DNA of 64,000 bases from Glandiceps talaboti (lineage: Eukaryota > Hemichordata > Enteropneusta > Spengelidae). The notes beneath the pieces were generated by a model. It searched no databases and had not been told where the DNA came from. It saw only the letters and a program-made list of their open reading frames with translations. Location: NCBI RefSeq assembly GCF_964340395.1, contig NC_135556.1:18595642-18659641 (forward strand), written 5' to 3'. Positions 1-27,924 of the stretch are shown here, piece by piece; positions within the stretch are counted from its first letter, which is position 1; each line of letters starts with the position of its first letter. Position numbers and translations under genes: made by a program.

Positions 1-200
1 CTCCAATGAGAGGTGCAAGGTTAGCCTTCCAGTAATAGGTTAACAGCAAACCCTTCTTGAAAGGTTAAGGGTTAAACCCTCCAATGAGAGGAAGGTTAAC
101 TCTGCAATGAGATGGGAGGTTAGCCTTCCAGTGATATATTAAAGGTTAATTCCCTAATGAAAGGTAAAAGGTAAACCCCCTTATAGCCTCCAGTGATGGC
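1..200. repeat. Degenerate short tandem repeat
   Basis: The first 200 bases repeat variants of AGGTTAGCCTTCCAGTRAT, CCAATGAGAGG and AAAGGTTAA several times with imperfect spacing. This looks like an old minisatellite that begins outside the window. No coding frame runs through it. Confidence 0.5.
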
Positions 201-3200
201 AATTCGTAAGGTACCTGTAAAGGTATCAAATGACTATCTTGGTGAATCTCTGTACTTGCAGGATCAAGACTGAGAATACAATAAATCATTCCATGTACAA
301 AAATATGAACATGACTTAAATATTAAGAAATTGTTTTATGCAGTAGTACACATGTACATATAAATGGCACATTCATTTATAGCTTGACTATCGTTAATTT
401 TTGTACCAGCGTAGAGTGTAATGTATGAATTGTATGAATGACACCACCATCACTTTTTTATAATCATAATTTTTGACCATAGATAGAACTTGTACACAAG
501 AGAGCACAGATAAATAATTTTATGTTGATATTGTGTTTGCTTCTGGTATTTTTTTACCATCACTTCTGGTAGTACTATAATATAAAAGTCACTTGCAGCA
601 GCTGTGTGTGGAAGTACCTAGAATACAGTCACCAGCCTCTGTGGTTTGGGTATACCATTTCATAAATGTTATATTTTGTTCAAAATGTAACAAGTTTAGT
701 AAGTTACTAATTGAAAGTCACAATCAAGCATTATGTCAATTTGGAATACTGTCTTGGGTTGTTCTAGAAACAATTGCACCTTTATTGAATTTGCAAAAAT
801 CTATGTTTCACTGTAACTGAAAGACTCCACTAATAGCAATATGTAATCTAAGGTCAGAAAATACAATACAGGAGATTTGTTATGGGTGATGAGCAGATAA
901 ACAGTCTTCATTCTCTACAGTTTAGAATTGCCTCACACCAAAATTTGGCTCAAGTCTATGTACTTGAAACAACTCCAAATTTCCCTTACTGTTATCATTC
1001 TTACAACTGCAATATGTTTCAAATTGAAATGCTGAGTTTGAACTAGTAACAGGATTAACTTTATATAAAGTGTAAATCACCCTTCTTCAAGTACTTATAC
1101 TGGTTGCATGCTAGTTACAGTACACACATATGGATAAAAATTCTCCATCTCTTATGACAATTATACTAAAACTTTCTAGACTTACCAGTACTTCATGATT
1201 ATATCATCTACAAACTTACTGAGACCGTCTTTTAGAAATTGATTTATTTGCTAGTGTGCTAGGTGGAAATACACTGGAAATGCTCATGGTATAATAAACA
1301 CAGTAGCTATTTAGAAAACATTGATTTTTGATGTGTATATTTTTGCTAAAGCTTAGAGTTGTTGTGTTTTTAAAAGTTTTTTTTTCAACAGCGTGTATTT
1401 TCATATCATTTTGCGTTACATAGTGTATTTGAAGGTTTGTTTTCACCTCAATTTATATGAATTTACATTTTCTGTACAAATTTTTTATATGACCATATCA
1501 TTTGCTGGACATTAATTTATTTCATTAGTATGCATGAATTCTAAATGTACCGTAAGACTGGACAGATTATCCTGTTAGATTATATGTTATAATTGCACTT
1601 TGTATATATAACCAGTGCATCTGAGATCTAGATGCATTTCTGTTTTAATAATGAAATATTTGAATAAAATGGCTTTTACTCTGCAATTAAATCTTCATTC
1701 GTCAACATCTTGATATTTTCAGTAGTTCTTATATTCAGCAAGACTATCGATGATACTTGGAAAAGACAACAAAGGTGTACTGGTATTTAGTAACTCGGAA
1801 CCATCAGAAATCAAATTTCAGCTTTTAAATTAGCAATCGATGTCCATAATTATAGAGTCGTGACACAAAACCATGACTTGTTATGGCAAGAAGAACTATT
1901 GACCAACATCGTATACTTCAGTTTATATCAGTTGTTTTTGAAAAACTACATAAAAAGCAGTAACCTGCTTACTGTGCTGTTGAAATACATCGTAAGCTGG
2001 TCGTACCTCCCTATCTCTCACAGGCTAAAAAAGGCAGCCATTCCTAGCACAAGCTTTTATCAGTTTTGTACACTACAGGGATTCAGAATATTGAAATGTA
2101 AACTCTTTACATCCATTCTTTTTTTTAATGATTTTATGTACAATCTTACAAATAACTTTTAAAATGATGGCAGGAATGCTTTGCTTCTTTTTCTTTAAAA
2201 AAGAAAAAAATAGAAAAAAAAACCCACTTTATTGCTAGTTTTCATGTGATCTTAATTGAAGCTTATGTATATAGCCATGGTTCTATATATCCCTACCACA
2301 AATAATCCCACTTTTGTTATATTACTACTGTGTATAACATTTGCAAAGTTGTTTCATATTAAAGTCAGTTTATAATGCATTGATGTTGCTTGAAATAAAG
2401 ATCACCATGTGAAGCATACAAATTGTCATTGTAGTATGAATTTCAATTAGTAAATGTGTCAATTCAATATTTCATTCTCACAAAATTGAAAAAAATCTGA
2501 TCTACTGATAGAGATTGTGTTTTGTGTACTGTTCTTTTCCTTTTGGCTTGTGCATTTGTGTGTGTGTGTTTGTTGATGTCTTGGTGATTTACCCAACAAT
2601 GTATCTAACAACACAAACAGTTATCGCTAATATCAGTACCAGACAGTAAGTAAACTCATCACAACAATCCTTCACGTCGGGGATTATAATCAGTTTGAAC
2701 CTTATCTAACATACACAGTTTGATTATGGCAAAGTGCCATATCATTTCACAATCCGCTAACTCCTATTTCTGATAGCTTTAAGCCTTCTATTGATTCTAT
2801 GTCTGTGTGAGGGAGCATGTCTTCATTTGTGTGCGGTTCTAAAATATAGATCCCTACATAAAATGTCATCCGATAGATATCTATGTCAAAGTACTGCTTT
2901 GATTTGATTTGTCATGTTTTTTTTAGCTTTGGCTAGATGAATTACATATGTCGTCATCCTGTCAGCATTTTCAGGGTTTACTATGGGCTGACATGATCTG
3001 TCTTGCTCTGGAGATGTGAAGAGGAACAGAGAAAAGATCTCAATGCCTGTATCCTGATTTTGCATATTTTGAGAAAAATGCCCTATATTTTCAAGGGATC
3101 AAATGACTGAAAATTAAAATTGGTTGTATTGCCTGGACCTATTTTTCATTGATTTTATAGAAAGGTATAATGGTATCTATAGATTGACAGTACATGAATG

Positions 3201-3979
3201 AGGATGTTATTTCAGCAGTCATAACATTTTTAGAGAGTTTAATTTCTTAATATGGGATAAAAGCTGACAAAAGGTGAGCCTTAAATCTCAAGGTAATCCA
3301 CCATAGATTACACAGTGAGATATACTCAGTGTATCGTTCAGCTTCAAGTCAGTCTTCTCTTTATAAGTGGATGCTGCCTGATATGCACAGCACTACACGT
3401 CATATCTTACTATACTAACTATAGGTGAGATTGTATACGCTTCCCATATTTATGAGAACATGTAATACCAAGTAAGTTGTCTTGTTGGATTTGAAATGAA
3501 ATCCATGGCATTTTAGAACCTGCTATGATGAAAAGATTTGGAAAATGACAAGCTTACTAAGAATACCAAACATGATAATCCTTGTTTGAGACCACAGCCA
3601 TGGTACATGTTATTAAGTACAGCTGCTCAATACTGTAAATCTTTTATCAGCTGTTCTTCCTGCTGGACTATGCAGAGTAAATGTTAATGGCACTTAATGT
3701 ACACCGTGTCACCTGATATACCCTATAGTTGACTATTGATTATTTTGGTATCAGGTATGTATGGCTGGAAATTACCGCAATTTTCCGCTGTGTGGCATAC
3801 ACCATGCAAACAGTAGTTTTTCTCTACAGCTGTTACAGTCACAGTAACACAGAAGGAAACTGTTCGTGTATTAGGTAATGTAAACAATTGGTACTCATAT
3901 ATTTGCTACTTGAGAAAAACAGTGCGTTAACCCATGCATACTATTATTCTAGAATTGGACCAACCTTTGGCCACTTCAT

Positions 3980-4130
3980 AATAATCTAATAATGTTGGTT
4001 TTTAATATAGCGCTTTCTATCATATAGTGCCCAAAGCACTTTGCAATTATTACCCCTTGCAAGGATCTCTAGTGAAACAAAAGTCCTTTATACTTCCTCA
4101 ACTCCCTGGGAGCATAGAATAGAGAGTCAT
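3980..4130 (-). mobile_element. Truncated SINE copy (3' part only)
   Basis: Read on the - strand, this segment carries a CTCCCAGGGAGTTGAGGAAG-like stretch, GGGGTAATAATTGCAAAGTGC and a terminal AAAGCGCTATAT...CCAACATTA tail. The same blocks occur in the same order in the full-length SINE at 45859-46207, so it is a 5'-truncated, diverged member of that family. The tRNA-like head is absent. Confidence 0.75.
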
Positions 4131-4679
4131 TTCATGATTTCACATCACATAAATTTCGCCTCATGGGACTTTCTAACAGACACAAATATGTGTTAGATGC
4201 ACACTGAATATTCATGTATTCATGATGATTTATCTAAAGCTAGTAAGCACTTAGGAGTCCCATAATGCAATAGTTAACCAGTGTGAGAACAATAGAGGTG
4301 AAGTAGAGTTTCAAGGTGATGTTTCTTGGCAACTGTGCAAAATTTATGTTCCCTGTGATGTGTGTTACCCTTTAAATAGAATGGTAAGAGAATAGGTACA
4401 TTGCATCATCAGGCAATACACATCAAAACCTTTGGATGCCGAGTTACTTCAATGTTAAACCTATAAGAGCAATATATATGAATCATTTAGGTACTGTATA
4501 AAAAAAGTTGGCAAGCACATTGTCTGATCACTAAAATTAGTGTTATTACAAGCTTGAAAACACTAGTATATTAATCTGATATTCACAGATGTCATTTCAT
4601 ATTTAATTTACTAAAATGTTGGGAGTACTATTATAGAACTGTGTGAGCTAGTGATAGAAATCAGTAGCATGCAAAAGTT

Positions 4680-4830
4680 ACAAGCTTGTACAAGCTTGCT
4701 GTACACTTGCAGAGGTACATGAGAGTGATCTTCATTTACAACTTTCTGCCTTGCAAGCTTGTACAAGCTTGTTGCAATGTTCAATAAGCATTTGTAAGCT
4801 GTCTACAAGCTTGTTTTACACTTATACAGG
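4680..4830. repeat. Palindrome-rich patch, AAGCTTGTACAAGCTT twice
   Basis: The perfect 16-bp palindrome AAGCTTGTACAAGCTT occurs at 4682-4697 and again at 4755-4770, with several more ACAAGCTTG half sites up to 4815. No gene is visible here. Confidence 0.7.
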
Positions 4831-5374
4831 CCTGTTCCCAGCTTGCCAGCTTCGTATGGCTTAGGCAGGTTGTACAAATTTACTACACTGGAGTAAAACT
4901 TAGTACAGGTATGCGTAACTCCTCGTTTATGAAGAACATTGTACATCATGGATGCTTCAGATGAAGTGGTATTTTTTGGCAAATATCTTTGTAAATTTGA
5001 TTAAATAGATCAATCTTTTAACCATGGTTACTTAATTATTTTATGAGTGAAATTGTAATATATTGTCAATAAAGGAAAGGAAGATACATTACAATATTAA
5101 TAAAAAAAATTTAATCTCTCAAGAATGTAATATTACTGGTATTGTCATTCGGATGGCTTGATTTCAGTCAAATTTACATTTTGTGAAAAATGTTGAGAAA
5201 TTCACTCTATTGAAAGAAACATCAATAAAATCTCAATTGAAAGTAAAGAAGATATCATCGGTTGCCATGCCAACTGATGTAGATTTCACAGATGATTGTG
5301 TGTACCAGGTATCAGGTTTACAGAAAGTCACTGAATGATGTAATAATAGCTATTCATTCCACTTTCAAAGGTCA

Positions 5375-5560
5375 GGGGTCAAAATAAGATTTTATTTCCA
5401 GATTCTTAGATCTTACAGCTTCAATTCTGTTAACAACCAATCAACGCATACCATGACTTAGGTCAAAGGTCAAAATTATATTCCATTTCTGGATTCCTAG
5501 ATCACACAGCTTCAATTCTTTGAAAACAACCAATCAAAGCATACCGTGACTTGACACAGA
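5375..5560. repeat. Direct tandem duplication (two copies, about 87 bp)
   Basis: GGTCAAAAT, CAGATTCTTAGATC, ACAGCTTCAATTCT, AACAACCAATCAA and GCATACCATGACTT occur in order and then again with substitutions (second copy starts near 5463). It is non-coding. Confidence 0.75.
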
Positions 5561-6404
5561 CACTGAATTAAAATGTTATATTAACCAATGTATCTTTATT
5601 TGATTCGCTTTTAACGAAAAAAATAAAAACAATTTTGATGACTGATTGGTTTTAACATAAAGGAAATGCCTGAGATTATCTCTTGTATGAATTACGTGTA
5701 ACAACATCCTTGAAAGATATCTTCAAGTTCCACAGAATTCAATTCTTCAGAAACACTTATTCTTATTAAGTAGCTGTTACTCTACAATTTACCTTCCCTG
5801 ATAACTAAAATCCAACCAAAATTTTCTAGTCTACTTTTCAATCCTCAACAAATATTGATAACTTGTAAACAAGTTGCTAACACTACCCCCACAGTCAATA
5901 CATGAACATTAAAAAAGTTCCTGAACTAGTCATTCGTTTTGTATTCAGCACCATGTGTGTGTTTACATTTTCAATTAATTTTTTAGGTATAAAGAATGGA
6001 TTTTAAAATATCAGACTTTTTATGGCTGAAATTTTAATTTCAATTTAATTACATATTTCATATCAATATCCAGACCACAGCACAATATTGAAATATACAA
6101 TACTAACAGTCACTAATTTAGAACTTTACAAAAGTAAACGCCAGCCTCAAAAGATGGAATGATGAACAATCTCATAGCAAACTGTTTTGTCTAACCCATA
6201 GTAATTTACTTCAGAACTTTTATCTGGGTGAAACAATGACTTTAAAATACCTGATTGTTAAAAATTTACAAATAAAACAATCACCTGATGTTTTGTATCA
6301 ATCCTCAATATGTGAAAACTCTGTACACCTCAACAACACTAAATATATCTACAACTTCAAAGTTCAATGCACCATAATCCGCTTATCAGAGATATAAAAC
6401 ATTT

Positions 6405-6500
6405 CATAATTTGGCCACTAGGAGTGCTGTTTGTAAGCTGTTTTGGGGCAGAAGTGAGGGCCAGAATAATGGAGTATTATAGTGTAAAGATAGCAGACAC
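6405..6500. repeat. Dispersed repeat related to the transposon end at 19424
   Basis: TTTGGCCACTAGGAGTGCTG followed by GAAGTGAGGGCCAGAAT matches, with substitutions and a small insertion, the segment just inside the left end of the transposon complex at 19424-19480. It is probably the remnant of another copy of that element. Confidence 0.6.
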
Positions 6501-6648
6501 AAAGTTACATTTCATTCTCCATGTTTTTCACTATCCTGTTCTATTTTGTGTATTGACAAATACCAATGTGTGAAAACGCTATACACCATAAAAAGCACTA
6601 AATGTAATAACTTCAATTGTGTCTCCATTCACAAGTTCACTTGCGATA

Positions 6649-21977
<15,329 letters not shown>

Positions 21978-22523
21978 CTAAATGCGTCATACACATGACT
22001 GGCACTGTCACACCACTCGGGAGTAAAAGTGGCCCTGGAGAAAGTCCCCGGGTCATGAGAATGTGATAGTTGTAGTCCCTCCCTGCTGACTGCAAACAGC
22101 TGATCGTAACATAAACGTCACATGGCTGAAACAAGCGCCCCCTTGTGGTGGAAGCTTTTATTTCAAATTTGGTGAAGTACTACTACTACGTGGTGGGAGC
22201 AGGGAGATATTTGTTCATTTAGAAAGAGAATGGCACAACAAAAATACCATATATTACCGTGTATATCAATTAAATACTTCTATGAATACTGTAGTGTAAA
22301 ATCGTGAAGGTAGATAGTCGAAATATAATTCTTCCCACCCTTAAAAATGGTTTAGACTTAGTTTCTAACAAGGAACATGTGTTACAACGGCAATAGGTTG
22401 GTAAACAATTGTTTACCCCAAAGTACGCATGTGCGTAAACCTTCTCGATCGCTCACATTTTGACTTGACAAGTACAGTGTTTATAGCTGAAGGGTTTCGA
22501 ACCCTTCAATATCCCACAGGAAG
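21978..22523. promoter_or_regulatory. Shared CARS2/ING bidirectional promoter region
   Basis: These 546 bp separate the start codons of two divergent housekeeping-type genes, so both 5' UTRs and promoters should lie here. The segment next to CARS2 (22010-22160) is more GC-rich than surrounding DNA. It contains CCCCGGG, a TGACTGCAAACAGCTG block and ACGTCA (CRE half site like) near 22115. No TATA box stands out. The promoter call rests on gene arrangement. Confidence 0.7.
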
Positions 22524-24077
22524 ATGTCGAAATTGGAAGCAATGTTGAACCAACAGTCTCAAGAAATATATTACCAGACAACATTCGTGGAAGATTATCT
22601 CGATTGTGTTGAATCTTTGCCGAACGACCTCCAACGGAATATTTCTCAGCTGCGAGAAATAGACAGCGAGTACCAAGGCAAGTTTTGTAGTCAATTTACT
22701 CCTTTCGTAGGGTTTCAGGTTATTTCAATGTTAGGTCGAGCAAAGGAAATGGTAAGAGTTGTGACAATGTTCGAAATTTGTTCCCATAAAACCACTGCAA
22801 TGTAACGGAATACTGTGCTCGGTCACATTGTTATGCTTGATCGTGAAGGTTGACAAAAAATGGCTGCCACTGCCAGTGTTTTGAGTAACGTACGCTGTGT
22901 AACAGATTGATTCACATTCATAAATATCACATTTTTCATAGATATAGTTGAATTATGATCTGTACACATTTTGTATTGAAATCAGTGAGTTGAAATGTTC
23001 GTGTTCCCCATTTACAATTTGCGGTTTGCAGTTTTAGCCACCAGCGGTTATGTGTTTGCAGCATACATTGGCGGGTCGGCTTTGAAAATGCGGGAGTGAA
23101 GGCAATCGAACCACTAACATGACAAAAGCAACCCGTGTTCTAAGTAGGTCATCGCGGCGACGGGAGGAAAGTCAGGGCAATAGGAGGGTGCGGGCTTGTC
23201 ACATGAACGTTTAATATTTCTGTATGTTTGAGTAGCATGGGAACTCTTATGTGCCATGTACAATTGTACACATGAGCTAATATTCAATGTGGGCAGCGCT
23301 CAGCGCGTCGCACATCCAGGAAGTCGGTTCGTATTTGTAACCACGACTTATGAATATGTATAATGAATAAATTAGCATATGGTAGTAGGAGGCGTGGTAT
23401 ATTTACGTTCATTTATACAAAACATGACCACTACACAGCTGTTCTTATGTATTGTTATTTTCATTACAGGAGTGTTGAAAGAAATTGATCACTATTATTC
23501 GATGTACAAGAAGAAAGACCTGGATGGAAACTCCAAAAAGTTGTACTTTATTCAAATACAAAGGCATCTTGTAAGGAGTCAAGAACTTGGCGATGAAAAG
23601 CTTCAGTTATGTGCTCAAATGGTCGACCTGGTTGAAAATAGTCAGCGCAAACTTGACATTGACTTTGAACAGCTTGAAAGTGGTAGTGAGAAAAATAATC
23701 ACACAGAAGCAAGTAAAACAGAACATCAAGAGAGGGCTGGAAAGAGGTCACGACGCCAACGAAATCATGAAAATAAGGAGAAAGAACAACGGGATGGAGA
23801 AGTCGAAGGGGAAAAGAAATCAAAGAAGAAAAAACGATCCAAGGCAAAGGCAGAACGTGAACGTGAAAGTTCACCAGCAGAAATTGTAATAGATCCTAAC
23901 GAACCTACATACTGTTTATGTAACCAGGTGTCTTATGGTGAAATGATTGGGTGTGATAACGTGAACTGTGAACTGGAATGGTTTCATTTCAACTGTGTTG
24001 GACTTACCTCAAAACCTAAGGGTAAATGGTATTGTCCAAAATGTGCACCAGAAAGAAAAAAAGGTCATTCAAGATAG
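22524..24077 (+). CDS. ING1: Inhibitor of growth (ING1/ING2-like) PHD-finger protein, two exons
   Basis: Chromatin reader that in animals recruits Sin3/HDAC complexes to H3K4me3. Exons 22524-22677 and 23470-24077 give 253 residues. Residues 1 to about 115 are the ING helical domain ([28 protein letters not shown]). A basic nuclear-localisation stretch follows ([20 protein letters not shown]), then a C4HC3 PHD finger at about 199-246 with the tyrosine, SYGEM and EWFHF residues used for K4me3 binding. The tail is short and basic (PERKKGHSR). The basic block and SSPAEI match ING1/ING2 better than ING3/4/5; I cannot separate ING1 from ING2, and this may be the pre-duplication ancestor. The intron donor is GC (CAAG|GCAAGT), the only one keeping the frame. 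AATAAA at 24546-24551 is a likely polyA signal. Confidence 0.95.
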
Positions 24078-25309
24078 TCAACCGTATAAAAAGAAGTTGA
24101 ATTTTATATTTGTATATAATAATAAGCTTTGTACAGTATTCTATAAGACAATATGCCATGTATAAGCTTGTGCTTACCTCTTTACTGTCAGGGATATGCA
24201 AAACTAGAAAAGGTGTGATTATCCTTAATTTGAGCCAGCAGTTAAACTGCTCCCAATCTCCTGTTCATTGCTACAGTTTGATATATTGATGACACATCCC
24301 ACCTCATCTTCCCAAATACTGATGCAAACCTGTCTTCATTCCAGAATGGCCAAAAACTAACACTTAATATTAAAACAAAGGATATTTAATATTTCATAAT
24401 TGCTTTGAAAATGTAATATACTTTTGATTGACTTTTTTCTTGAGTGGCAAAATCATAGAACTTATACATTGCTTAACTTCATCTAAAATGGAATGGTTTT
24501 TTTGTAGACAAGCAGCTATTGTATTATCACTGCAAAAGTTGCTGCAATAAATTTTTACTAGTATAATTATAAACAATGTTTTCTCTTCCTTTCTCTCTCC
24601 CCCTCCCCCTCCCCCAAATGTTCAGCATTAGAATTGTTTGTCAGCTGTTGGCAACTACATAAGTCCTTCCTGTACGCTGACCCTGGCATAGCGACATATA
24701 GTATTTCATAGATTATTATTTCCTTGTCTACAGGCTAAATATAACAATGTTGTGACAAATATATTTCCTCTACCAGTACTTGTAGCTAAAAGTTGTAATC
24801 ATAGTACAGAGTGTATTGTTACATTCATAGCAGCAGGATTAGCATGATATTTTCCTTAGGACACTAACAACTTAAAGCAATAACATGTGTCCCTAGTGAC
24901 CCTCCAGGCTGTTTCAGGGCTGAAATGGCATAATGTTTGTTGTCAACTGAAAACACTTCAAAGATATATCTGCAAATCCTGTAGTGTAACTTATTACACT
25001 AGTTTGGTGAGGTATATTTGATATACATTTTGTACATGATATACCAGCTGTTTGAAATGTATCATAGATTTAATTGATTACAAGGACTGTGCCATACAAG
25101 TGTTGGATTGTCTCATGTTAGCTGTGTCCTAAATAACATCCAAATTATTTGGTTTCGTGTTAGACTCTGACGTGAAGAAGTATACAGTATATTAGATTTT
25201 CCATACAAGCAAGTTTAACAGGAGATAAGTGGACCAAAGTATAACCACCCTCTTAACATTAAATGGTCTCTTACTACTTTGGTTGCTTTTCAAAATAAAT
25301 TATAAGTAT

Positions 25310-25410
25310 AGCCTGGAGACTTGTCTTGGTGTTACTATCTCAAGAAGCTTTCTACACAAGAGCTTCTTTGAGATTTGGAAAACCAAGACTTGTCTCGGGG
25401 GCCCAAGTTG
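25310..25410. repeat. Inverted copies of the 57-kb minisatellite unit
   Basis: GAGACTTGTCTTGGTGTTAC followed by TATCTCAAGAAGCTT is the complement of the unit arrayed at 56995-57310. A second, partly degraded copy follows in the opposite orientation (AGAGCTTCTTTGAGATTTGG...CCAAGACTTGTCTC), making a foldback. Confidence 0.75.
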
Positions 25411-25794
25411 TAACAGCAAAATATGGAATGAGAAACTTTGCTTCACAATCAATGTTGAGGTAGTTTATGTCCTTCTATACATCTACTGTCTGCCAGCTGA
25501 GATAAACATGTCAAGTGTTAATCCTGAGCTGTATGAAATATGTGGATGGGGTGGGGGTTCTCGTGAAGGATCATACAAGCATTTTTGTGATCAAAGAATT
25601 TGTCAATTAGCATAATGAGGCACTATATGTACATTGTTTTTATTAAGACTCTGTAATGAATAATTATAAGACTCCAGGTTGTCGAGAGGTACTGTAAATA
25701 TAGGAAGTGACACGCTACAAAAGTGTATCATGGTTTATTTCATGAGAAGTACAAGGTGTTATAGTTCAGCAGTCCAGACATGTCAAACATATAT

Positions 25795-25985
<191 letters not shown>

Positions 25986-27924
25986 CTGAACTGACATCAA
26001 GTGCCATCTTCATATAACCATTTACTCTGGATGCATATTAGAAGGAAACCCCTTGTTAAAGAAATACATTCCAAGATAATTACTTTGTTTACTTAGTGTC
26101 TGAGATTGTCTCTTACAGCCCTCAGGGCTGTGTGTGTGTGCGTACTAGTGTGTTAGTGTACAAAAGGATTGGATATATCAAGAACAGTCATAAACACACA
26201 GTAATAGTTCACTTGTAAATTTATTTCATATTTCCAAACACTGTAACACTCGGCAACCAAGCTGTTCTGAGAACGCTCACAGTGGATTAGCAGTGATGGC
26301 AGTATTGCATATTGTGAAAACATCACACGACAAAATACTGGAATTGGATAGAAAATGGACAAAAAGACCCACTCAGCCTTGCGTTGTTGATGTTACCATA
26401 CTTCAGAATTCACTGTAGGCATCTGGTGTTTCTGTGAGATTATTAGATTAAACATCCGCATACAGTAGGTAATTTCACAGTGTAAAATAATTAAACATGT
26501 ATCAGGTGTTTTGCTCAGTTTTTAGTCTAGTATCATCAAATCTTAAGATGATGCATTAGCATTCAGACTACTGGTACTTTAAGTTTTTGGAACTTTAGTA
26601 AAAGCATAGCCCCTCCACTCCCTTCTGGGTGGAGGGTCTATGGTAAAAGTGACTGCTTGTATCTTGTAAAACAGTCTAAATAGCGCCCTCAACATCAATA
26701 GTGTGATGTCTACTCACATATCTGGTAACTTCAGAGATGCTTTACAATGGTAAGAACTTTATCAACCTCTCCCTCCCTCTCTCTCTCCAAAAAGATTCAT
26801 TGTATATGAACAAATGATACCAAAATAATTGAAAAACAAATACATGTATTAGCAGTTACTTTTAAAGATCAATTTACCAAAATGTAAATTTGGTTTTAAA
26901 AAATACCATGAAATCCTTTATATTAACAGGATGTAAATTTTCATTGAAAATCAGATACTCAATCTGCCAAAAAGTTTTCAAAAAGAAAGAGGATACAATG
27001 TTTGTAGAAAAACAAAGACAAAGAAAGTAAATTCAACAGAAAATTTAGGATTTCACAGCGTAAATAACAATGCAGCACACAATGTATACCACCAGTACAT
27101 GAAAATTATGTGATAGAATGAAATTTTCTCTCTCTCTCTCAACTTGTAAACAGTTTAACAATTACATTCAGCAAGTCTTCGTAGTTTTGTTGGAATTTTC
27201 GCTCTCTCAACTTGTACATTATTATATTCAGCATGTCTTTGGTTTTGATGGAATTAATTTTCACTATCTTTCAACTAAAATTTTTTAATTGTTACCAAAT
27301 CTTTGGTCTCTGTAATCTTCAAATAATTGCACATTTATTGAATTACTGTAATATGAATAATTGATAAAAATCAGAAATTTTTTTTTACTTCTGCATGATG
27401 TATGAGGTAGGCATCTCCACCTATTTTGCCCTCCCATTGGAGAAAAAAATTCCTCACCTAATGTTCCACAAAGGAAGTATTCCTGGCATCTTATGGTGAA
27501 TTCAAACACATCATCAGTATGCAAGCATCAGTAGACTTAAATTCAACATAAAAAAAAGTGAAAAATAGTAAATTTGAAGGAATAGTAAGAAAATGAAGTC
27601 TTTGAATATATGTTTGAACTGTGTGACATGTCATTTTATGCAGATTATACACACTAAATACAAAGAACACATATCACTACAGAAATCCATTCAGGTTTGG
27701 GACTACATGACAGTGCTACGGTTGCACACTACACATCATGTCGCTTTGGAGCTGTCAAGGCTTTCCCAGTCAGTCCACAGGCTATTCCGGAGTCACCCAG
27801 GCCCAGCAAACATAGTATCTGCGGGCTCAATAATTCTAACATTCTTTCACTGTGTGGCCACAATGCAGTGAGACAAGAAAGTACCAACAGTGAACCAACT
27901 ATGCAAAAAATGCACACATTTGTA

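Larger units (their letters stand above)
201..6648. other. Non-coding stretch downstream of CARS2
   Basis: I see no exon with protein-like content here; open frames are short and unlike known families. AATAAA signals on the + strand at 1663-1668 and 2394-2399 would fit the 3' UTR of a + strand gene lying to the left, but nothing else supports that. The stretch holds a SINE tail fragment (about 3980-4130), a palindrome-rich patch (4680-4830), a direct duplication (about 5375-5560) and a dispersed repeat (about 6405-6500). The last part should contain the CARS2 3' UTR, since its stop codon is at 6649. Confidence 0.5.

Noticed and set aside
1860-2162. 100-codon + strand frame
   Set aside because: Composition is typical of AT-rich non-coding DNA, with no motif, no splice partner and no family resemblance.
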